A stretch of 6,241 nucleotides of DNA. Origin: an uncultured Desulfobacterales bacterium (GTDB lineage: Bacteria > Desulfobacterota > Desulfobacteria > Desulfobacterales > JAFDCJ01). Positions 1 through 4,472 of the stretch are shown in pieces; within the stretch, counting starts at the first letter, position 1, and each line of letters starts with the position of its first letter. Under the pieces are notes generated by a model, which was not told the DNA's origin, searched no databases, and saw only the letters and a list, made by a program, of their open reading frames with translations. The stretch spans positions 1 to 6,241 of the forward strand of contig CALZJV010000467.1 of NCBI GenBank assembly GCA_945787595.1, read 5' to 3'. The position numbers and the translations under genes were made by a program.

Positions 1-429
1 CTGACTCAATTCTATTCTTTCAAGCACTGTAGGTTTTCCCACGCGGTCAATGACAGGTACAAGGGAACCCCTATTAATTTCAGGTTCATCGTTTAACAAC
101 GGTTCGAAGGGGTCAATGTTTCCTTTGGGGTTATATGGAGCCTGGTTTAAATTTTCCTTATAGGATACCTCTGAATAAAGCGCCTTTCTTTCGCTGTTGG
201 TTTTGATAATTGATACATCAAATTTCGGCGATAAGGCCGGCTTTTTGGAACGAGATATTGAAATAGAAGGGCTGTTGATATTTTCTGTATTACTTAATTG
301 ATTGTGGATCTTTTTCTTAACTACCACAGGTTTCTTCTGTGGCGATGCCCAACAATTAAAAGTAGAAAGGAAAAAGAAAAGCGAAATAAGAATTATGCAA
401 TTGAATAAATTTAGAAAGTTTTTTTTCAT
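1..429 (-). CDS. Secreted PilP-like protein, partial (C-terminus beyond the left edge)
   Basis: An open frame of 143 codons reads from ATG at 429 to the window edge with no stop. The start is supported by a GGGGG ribosome-binding core (440-436) six bases upstream. Residues 1-4 are MKKN, followed by a hydrophobic core (about 5-24) and a likely signal peptidase I site after CWA (residue 28), so the product is probably exported. Residues 29-95 are a low-complexity, Lys/Ser-rich linker. Residues 101-143 carry PilP-family landmarks: YNPKGNIDPFEPL (DPF at 106-108), then a linker, then ERIELSQ, which in PilP proteins precedes a LKLVGI-type strand. That next strand would lie just outside the window. 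PilP is the inner-membrane-anchored partner of the PilQ secretin in type IV pili. No pilM, pilN, pilO or pilQ is visible here, so a canonical pilus-operon role is not shown. The gene follows a sigma/anti-sigma pair on the same strand after a 260-base gap and may be a target or a partner of it. Confidence 0.75.
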   Translation of the reverse strand, partial: MKKNFLNLFNCIILISLFFFLSTFNCWASPQKKPVVVKKKIHNQLSNTENINSPSISISRSKKPALSPKFDVSIIKTNSERKALYSEVSYKENLNQAPYNPKGNIDPFEPLLNDEPEINRGSLVPVIDRVGKPTVLERIELSQ

Positions 430-689
430 AATTTGCCCCCTTTACTATAAAAGTAATTGATTAGAATCCCTGGCTATTGAAAGATTTTACTGTTGTAGTC
501 GAAGGAGGGTTATAAGGCGTGACAAATTTATGTAATGAAAATTATATTATTTAACAAATTCAGAGTATTACATAGTAAAATTAATAGATTGGATTCATTG
601 GATATCTTAATTGCGGTAGGTATTTTAAATGGCAAATGGTATGGAAATGTTCTGGATATTAGGCGACAATTATTATTGGGAAGGGGGTT

Positions 690-1073
690 TTACATCTTTT
701 GGTTTTGAAGGATGAGTACTCTCTTTTTAGTTTTAATGTTTCCATCTAAATCTTCAAATTCTTCCTCGATAACGATTCTGTCCTTATTGATCTGGATAAC
801 CTTACCGGCATTTAGGCCAACATAAGTTCCCTTGCTGACGACGTGCCCTTTGCCGCTTGAATCTTCCATTAGAGCCTTATTACCGTTCTCGGAAAGAACT
901 ATCCCGACGAGTTTTAACTGGCTTATATCCAATCGCTGAAGAGGCGTTCGTGGAATACGTTTTTTACTATTCTTCTTTTTCGCAAAAACAGGCTTTTCTT
1001 TATAAAGATACTCAAACGGATCAATTTTTCCTCTAGCATCGTAAGTGTTTCTCTTTTGAATCTTGCCTTGATG
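690..1073 (-). CDS. PilP-like domain, probable frameshifted C-terminal part of the anti-sigma protein
   Basis: This open frame (127 codons plus TAA) begins just after a TAA at 1076-1074. It contains a nearly complete PilP domain: TYDARGKIDPFEYL (DPF at 1022-1014), RTPLQRLDISQLKLVGI, a SGKGHVV segment, KGTYVGLNAGKV and a closing strand RIVIEEEFEDLDG. These match the order of blocks I recall for PilP proteins of Desulfobacterota. No ATG or GTG lies upstream of the domain. The first possible start is TTG at 932-930, inside the domain after the DPF block and without a clear ribosome-binding site, so independent translation would give a truncated 80-residue product. The frame overlaps the end of the upstream anti-sigma gene (stop at 1035-1033) and lies one base out of register with it. 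I infer that the two form a single gene broken by a one-base insertion, a sequencing error or a recoding event. The PilP assignment is firm; the gene structure is uncertain. Confidence 0.72.
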   Translation of the reverse strand, partial: HQGKIQKRNTYDARGKIDPFEYLYKEKPVFAKKKNSKKRIPRTPLQRLDISQLKLVGIVLSENGNKALMEDSSGKGHVVSKGTYVGLNAGKVIQINKDRIVIEEEFEDLDGNIKTKKRVLILQNQKM

Positions 1074-1617
1074 TTAAGTCAGATTTAGGTTTAGGATCAT
1101 GTTTTGCTGTATTCTCCTTAGGTGCTATTTTTTTATTAGCCTCTTGGAATTTTTCTGATACTTCTGGATCATTTAAGCCAAAATTAATTATAATGAATGC
1201 AAGGCAGGCTGCTGCTAATCCCCCCACAAATTTCGGGGACAACAATGGGAAGCAATATTTAGAGAATAATTCCTTAAGTCCTTTTAAATGGGAGTTGGAC
1301 TGTGAAGAATTTCTCGGGTTTTTTATGGCTTTGGAGAGCGCTGGGAGCACCTTCGAAGGTTGCCCATCCTTTGCCTCTGATTCGGCTTCCGCAACTTGAA
1401 CATCAAGAACCAAATCTAAACAAAATCTGCATGTGTGAAGGTGATCTCGAAAATTTTTATGCTCTTCAGTATCAAGTTCCTGAGCCGCATATGAAATCGA
1501 AATCTCTGACATAGGACATTCTTCGGCAGCAGGATTTATTTCAACTTTATAGGCATCGCGCAGAGAATTCATTAATTCATCTGATATTTCTGAGTATCTT
1601 AAATCTTTATCGCCCAT
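1033..1617 (-). CDS. Membrane-anchored zinc-finger anti-sigma factor (ZAS/zf-HC2 type)
   Basis: This 194-residue protein has the signature of a zinc-binding anti-sigma factor: H59-x3-C63-x2-C66 (HLHTCRFC), with an upstream Cys34 in EECP that could be the fourth ligand. A helical, charged linker follows (about 75-125). One hydrophobic segment at about 131-147 (GGLAAACLAFIIINF) should span the inner membrane, with the zinc finger in the cytoplasm and the tail in the periplasm. The tail after residue 150 is Lys/Pro-rich and stops abruptly at HLRC. At that point the +1 frame continues with a PilP domain, so the protein is probably longer than this frame shows. The ATG at 1617 is the only good start, but its ribosome-binding site is weak (GAGAGG lies about 20 bases upstream). 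It sits 116 bases after the sigma gene on the same strand, the usual order for such pairs. By family knowledge it would bind and hold that sigma factor. Confidence 0.82.
   Translation of the reverse strand: MGDKDLRYSEISDELMNSLRDAYKVEINPAAEECPMSEISISYAAQELDTEEHKNFRDHLHTCRFCLDLVLDVQVAEAESEAKDGQPSKVLPALSKAIKNPRNSSQSNSHLKGLKELFSKYCFPLLSPKFVGGLAAACLAFIIINFGLNDPEVSEKFQEANKKIAPKENTAKHDPKPKSDLTSRQDSKEKHLRC
1036..1073 (-). other. Frame transition zone between the anti-sigma and PilP frames
   Basis: The anti-sigma frame ends at TAG 1035-1033, and the PilP frame is closed upstream by TAA 1076-1074. Any switch between them must therefore fall in this 38-base interval. Moving from the first frame to the second requires skipping one base (+1). 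The only homopolymer longer than three bases here is A4 at 1057-1054 in the minus-strand reading. Removing one A gives a continuous reading DSKRNTYDARGKIDPF and a joined gene 1617..690 of 309 codons including the stop. Nothing here resembles a known strong recoding site, so a mutation or sequencing error is at least as likely as programmed frameshifting. Confidence 0.6.
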
Positions 1618-1733
1618 ATCGGTATCCGGTTAAATTAGCCTCTCAGCTTATTTTTATGCTGCGCCCTTAATATTTAGTCGCTAATATAATGTATGCAGTG
1701 ACATATTAATTCTGAATAAATCATGAGAAAATA

Positions 1734-2417
1734 TTAGTTTAAAAGGTCTCTATATTTCAAAGAATTATTTTCCAAACAGCGTTTTAAAATACTTTTAAAC
1801 TTTGCCATAGACCCAGTTTTATCCCTGGTAAATTGTTTTTTTATCGCGTCAGTCTTCTTCTTCAATTTCCTGGTATTAATTTTAATACCCTGAAATTCTC
1901 GTATTGCCATTTCTTCATAACGTAAATCTTCAAAATGCATTTTTATTAGTTTAGCATCTCTGGGGGAGACCTCCGCCAACTGCAGCAGTGCCTCATGAAT
2001 GAGTTTCTGTTGCTCTTTTATTATTAATTCATCCTCAGGCGATTGTTGTATATTAGAATCCTCAAATGTTTTGTTTTCTTGATCATTGCAATTTGCTTTG
2101 GAATTTCTTTCTCGTTCAATTTTGCGATTTGCATCGATAATTCTTCTACCGAGAATAACTGTTAAATAGGTACGCAAAGAAGCCTTGCCTTTGTAAGCGC
2201 AAATTGCTTTAGAATTTAAAAGTTCAATCCAGTAGTCGGACAGGACATTCTCGATGTGATCCTGATCAGTGTTAAATAAGCGCTGGCGGGTGAAAGCGGA
2301 AAAATAGACATGGTGCTTGTGGTAGAGCTCAAGTATTGCTTCACGATCACCTGAGCGCAGCTTATCGCAGATTCTCTGAGCTAAAATAAAATCACTATTT
2401 TCGGTTTGGACTACCAT
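1734..2417 (-). CDS. ECF-like sigma-70 family RNA polymerase sigma factor
   Basis: This 227-residue protein has the two-domain layout of an ECF-type sigma factor. Region 2 is at about residues 27-101. It includes a DYWIELLNSK helix, the K-G-K-A-S-L-R-T-Y-L core and an RRIIDANRK segment like the -10-recognition helix of the family. An acidic, Asn/Gln-rich linker follows (about 105-135). Region 4 is at about 138-197, with a helix-turn-helix-like SPRDAKLIKMHFEDLRYEEMA block that would contact the -35 element. The linker and a basic C-terminal tail (198-227) make it somewhat longer than typical ECF factors of about 170-200 residues. The start is ATG 2417, because the frame is closed by a stop 13 codons upstream with no alternative start between. 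Its ribosome-binding site is weak. The next gene on the strand encodes an anti-sigma factor, so the two probably form one regulatory unit. No autoregulated promoter is recognisable in the AT-rich stretch 2418-2530. Confidence 0.85.
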   Translation of the reverse strand: MVVQTENSDFILAQRICDKLRSGDREAILELYHKHHVYFSAFTRQRLFNTDQDHIENVLSDYWIELLNSKAICAYKGKASLRTYLTVILGRRIIDANRKIERERNSKANCNDQENKTFEDSNIQQSPEDELIIKEQQKLIHEALLQLAEVSPRDAKLIKMHFEDLRYEEMAIREFQGIKINTRKLKKKTDAIKKQFTRDKTGSMAKFKSILKRCLENNSLKYRDLLN

Positions 2418-2553
2418 TAATGGATGAGTTAGATGGACCCGATTGAATTGTATTTAATTCCTTATTTTGTTTATCGGCATAATACAATTTATCTTGATCT
2501 AAAGCAGCTGAAATGATTGGTTAATTCTCCTGCTATGGTGAATAAATGATCTG

Positions 2554-2630
2554 GGTTCTATGGGGTTCTATGGGGACGGTTCTATAACGGTCATGAATAA
2601 ATGCGGTTCTATAACGGTCATGAATAAATG
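2554..2630. repeat. Nested tandem repeats beside a REP-transposase remnant
   Basis: Two perfect 27-base units lie head to tail at 2577-2603 and 2604-2630, each starting CGGTTCTATAACGG and ending TGAATAAATG. Just to the left is a perfect tandem pair of a 10-base unit, GGTTCTATGG, at 2554-2563 and 2564-2573. The core GGTTCTAT thus occurs four times (2554, 2564, 2578, 2605). The block TGAATAAATG occurs three times (2539, 2594, 2621), the first copy standing alone outside the array. The array lies directly beyond the 3' end of the transposase-tail gene. It could be a REP-like target or flank of that element, but no clear hairpin is present, so its role is inferred only from position. Confidence 0.8.
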
Positions 2631-2636
2631 CATTTC

Positions 2637-3014
2637 TTATTGTAATAGGCTTAGATTCATATCCCGAATCAATTTTCCCCCTCGCACTGGCGCCCGGCGC
2701 ACCGCAGGTTGACCGATACCCAGCGGTTTGCCCACGCTTGTTGCGCTCATCCCTAATTCTCTGACCGCCCAATAACACACCAGACTCCTGGTCTTCACTC
2801 GCAGCGGCTGATTACCAGGTTTCCAAATCTCCTCCGGCTCTATCTCAAAGACCTCAGGCACCATCTCAACTATTCGTCCTATATCATAACCGTGAGCCTC
2901 CAGCCTAAAACGGCACTCTAACTGCTCCTTGTGCTCTGATAGGACCTCTTTGACAAAATCACTCCCTCCTAAAATACGTTCATCCCCTTTTGAGTGGATA
3001 CGCGCTTTGCTCAT
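2637..3014 (-). pseudogene. Orphan C-terminal domain of a REP-associated tyrosine transposase
   Basis: This 125-residue frame looks like the tail of the REP-associated (IS200-like, Y1) transposases common in delta-proteobacteria. In those proteins the catalytic domain is followed by a DERILG-S-DFV motif and a DnaA-C-like helix-turn-helix domain. Here DERILGGSDFV is at residues 11-21. It is followed by HGYDIGRIVEMVPEVF-x2-EPEEIW (41-64), RVKTRSLVCYWAVRELGMS (72-90) and a helix-turn-helix-like region GKPLGIGQPAVRRAPVRG (95-112). The N-terminal catalytic part with its His-hydrophobic-His motif and tyrosine is absent. The 320 bases upstream show no trace of it in any frame I examined, and a stop lies 16 codons before the ATG. 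The proline and missing Ser in the recognition-helix region suggest drift. It is most likely a decayed fragment that cannot transpose by itself; a short DNA-binding protein retained from it is a less likely alternative. Confidence 0.68.
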
Positions 3015-3335
3015 CGCTTTGATTGATGTTGTGATATCTCTCGTCGTAATAACACTTCAATGATCATTCTTCGTTAGATCACCATTCCATGTTTTTACCA
3101 TAAAATAAATTGAATTTCCTGACGACATAAAGGAGTCTAAGGCTCCAAAAAATGTTGGTACAATAAAGATTTGGTTGCATTGTCGGAATGTTAGGCTGAA
3201 AATTCAAAACTGACAATATTTTGTATTGACATGGTCTATTGACACAATACGCGGCTTATGCCATGTTCGAATCTGAAAAAGCAAATTCCCATCTTTCACT
3301 TCTTGCATTTATGTAATAGTGAATTCCGTTAAAGT
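3015..3335. other. Gene-free stretch between the transposase remnant and the ABC operon
   Basis: No convincing coding frame, tRNA or rRNA is seen in these 321 AT-rich bases. They contain a short imperfect hairpin at 3132-3146 (GGAGTC, loop TAA, GGCTCC) and a cluster of CAATA/TATTG half-sites with two TTGACA boxes at 3214-3249, listed separately. The leader and promoter of the plus-strand binding-protein gene must lie here or shortly after. The left end was probably cut when the transposase element decayed. Confidence 0.5.
3214..3249 (+). promoter_or_regulatory. Cluster of CAATA/TATTG half-sites with two TTGACA boxes (possible promoter/operator)
   Basis: CAATA occurs at 3214-3218 and 3245-3249, and TATTG at 3224-3228 and 3237-3241. 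These form two inverted pairs, CAATA-N5-TATTG and TATTG-ACA-CAATA, in 36 bases. The octamer TATTGACA is repeated at 3224-3231 and 3237-3244. Each copy contains a consensus -35 hexamer TTGACA (3226-3231 and 3239-3244). No good -10 box lies 16-18 bases beyond either copy (the second has only CATGTT), so promoter activity is doubtful. The site is about 175 bases upstream of the binding-protein start, a sensible place for an activator or repressor of the transporter. Confidence 0.3.
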
Positions 3336-3410
3336 TTGGTCATAGTGGACAGCGCATCGAAATATTATGGTTTGCGCCGAGCCGAAATAATTAAGAACAT
3401 GAACTTTGGA

Positions 3411-3416
3411 AAGGAG
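3411..3416 (+). promoter_or_regulatory. Ribosome-binding site AAGGAG of the binding-protein gene
   Basis: AAGGAG lies six bases before ATG 3423. This strong site decides the start: it fixes the protein to begin at the signal peptide MKRLIMC rather than at the in-frame ATG 3399 or the TTG at 3336, neither of which has such a site. Confidence 0.85.
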
Positions 3417-3422
3417 AGAATC

Positions 3423-4445
3423 ATGAAACGGTTAATTATGTGTATCCTTACAATTTTTATTCTCACCTCAGCGGGCAGCGCGTTCGCTAAAGGACGACTG
3501 GTAGTCTATTGTTCCAACGAGCCTTTTGCCTGCCAGGCTGTGGCCGACGAATTCGCCAAGAAATATGATGTCAAGGTGCAAATGACGCGTGCCGGCTCCG
3601 GCTCCACCTACGCGAAGATCCTGGCTGAAAAAAGCAATCCCAAAGGCGACGTCTGGTATGCCGGGACGCTTGATCCTCATTCTCAAGCGGGCGTGAACGG
3701 ATTGCTGGAGCCGTACGAGTCTCCCATGTTGAAGGAAATTGGCGAGGAATTCAGGAACCCGGCCACCAGCAAGAAGCATCACAGCGCCGGTGTGTACGCC
3801 GGCGTACTCGGTTACTCGGTCAACACCGACGTTCTCAAGGAAAAAAACCTCCCCATGCCCCGTTCCTGGGAAGACCTGACCAAGCCCGAGTACAAGGGAA
3901 TGGTCCAGGTGGCCAGCCCGCAGAGCTCCGGCACGGCCTACACGGTCCTTGCCACCATGGTGCAGCTCAAGGGTGAGGAGGAGGCCTACATATATCTGGC
4001 AAAACTGCACCAGAACGTTAATCAATACACCAAATCCGGCTCGGCCCCCGGCAAGGCCGCCGCCCGTGGCGAGACCATGATCGGCATCGGTTTTTTGCAC
4101 GATCACGCGCTCCAGAAAGCCAATGGCTTCCCCCTGGAACTTGTAGTGCCCTCCGAGGGCACCGGTTATGAGATCGGTGGTCTGAGTATTATAAAGGGCG
4201 CCAGAAACATGGAAAACGCCAAGAAATTCGTCGACTTCATGCTAAGCGCGGAAGGCCAGGAAGTACCCCAGCGCGTGAAGATGTTCCAGGTCCCCACCAA
4301 TGTTAACGCCAATGTTCCCAAAGAAGCCATACGGCTTGACCAGGTCAAGCTCATCGATTATGACTTCGTAACGTACGGTTCCGAAGAGATGCGCTCGCAT
4401 TTGATCGACCGCTGGGCAAAAGAGATCAAATCGGTTAAACGATAG
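3423..4445 (+). CDS. Periplasmic substrate-binding protein of an AfuA/FbpA-type ABC importer
   Basis: This 340-residue protein begins with a classical signal peptide: MKR, a hydrophobic core at 4-16, and cleavage after AFA at residue 22. The mature part has the fold signature of the ferric-iron/organophosphate binding-protein family: LVVYCSNEPFACQAVADEF at the start, RAGSGSTYAKILAEK, a GDVWYAG block, NLPMPRSWEDL, KPEYKGMVQV, the phosphate- or anion-binding-like PQSSGTAY, EGTGYEIGG (Tyr249), and a late KKFVDFMLSAEGQE helix. In AfuA, FbpA and PhnS relatives these loops bind ferric ion, hexose phosphates or 2-aminoethylphosphonate. I cannot choose between these substrates, because the paired tyrosines of classic FbpA are not evident. 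The fused permease gene starts 27 bases downstream, so the two are surely co-transcribed. Base composition is GC-richer than that of the minus-strand genes to the left. The family call is firm and the substrate is open. Confidence 0.9.
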   Translation: MKRLIMCILTIFILTSAGSAFAKGRLVVYCSNEPFACQAVADEFAKKYDVKVQMTRAGSGSTYAKILAEKSNPKGDVWYAGTLDPHSQAGVNGLLEPYESPMLKEIGEEFRNPATSKKHHSAGVYAGVLGYSVNTDVLKEKNLPMPRSWEDLTKPEYKGMVQVASPQSSGTAYTVLATMVQLKGEEEAYIYLAKLHQNVNQYTKSGSAPGKAAARGETMIGIGFLHDHALQKANGFPLELVVPSEGTGYEIGGLSIIKGARNMENAKKFVDFMLSAEGQEVPQRVKMFQVPTNVNANVPKEAIRLDQVKLIDYDFVTYGSEEMRSHLIDRWAKEIKSVKR

Positions 4446-4472
4446 CCTATACCGAGTGAGTGCCTCCTTACA

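Noticed and set aside
430..689. A possible small gene or promoter in the gap before the edge PilP gene
   Set aside because: No open frame with a start and ribosome-binding site was found. TTGTTA and TTGTCA strings occur on the minus strand, but none has a convincing -10 box at the right spacing. Only the ribosome-binding core at 440-436 is supported.
1193..1514. Plus-strand open frames of about 70 codons opposite the anti-sigma gene
   Set aside because: They overlap each other and lie antisense to a gene with a zinc-finger motif and a membrane segment. They have no motifs and no ribosome-binding sites.
2533..2778. An 81-codon minus-strand frame with repeated FIHDRYRT peptides
   Set aside because: The peptide repeat is just the translation of the 27-base DNA tandem repeat, and its upstream half is the transposase-tail gene read out of frame.
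3132..3146. Hairpin GGAGTC-TAA-GGCTCC as an intrinsic terminator
   Set aside because: The stem is only six pairs including one wobble. In the plus direction it is followed by A residues rather than T, and in the minus direction there is no gene ending here.
3336..3422. A longer start (TTG 3336 or ATG 3399) for the binding-protein gene
   Set aside because: Either would place extra charged residues ahead of a perfect signal peptide, and neither has a ribosome-binding site like the AAGGAG before ATG 3423.
3468..4106. A 212-codon open frame on the minus strand inside the binding-protein gene
   Set aside because: It is antisense to a gene with a clear family match, its translation is Gly/Val/Leu-rich without recognisable motifs, and it has no ribosome-binding site. 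It reflects the GC-rich third positions of the real gene.
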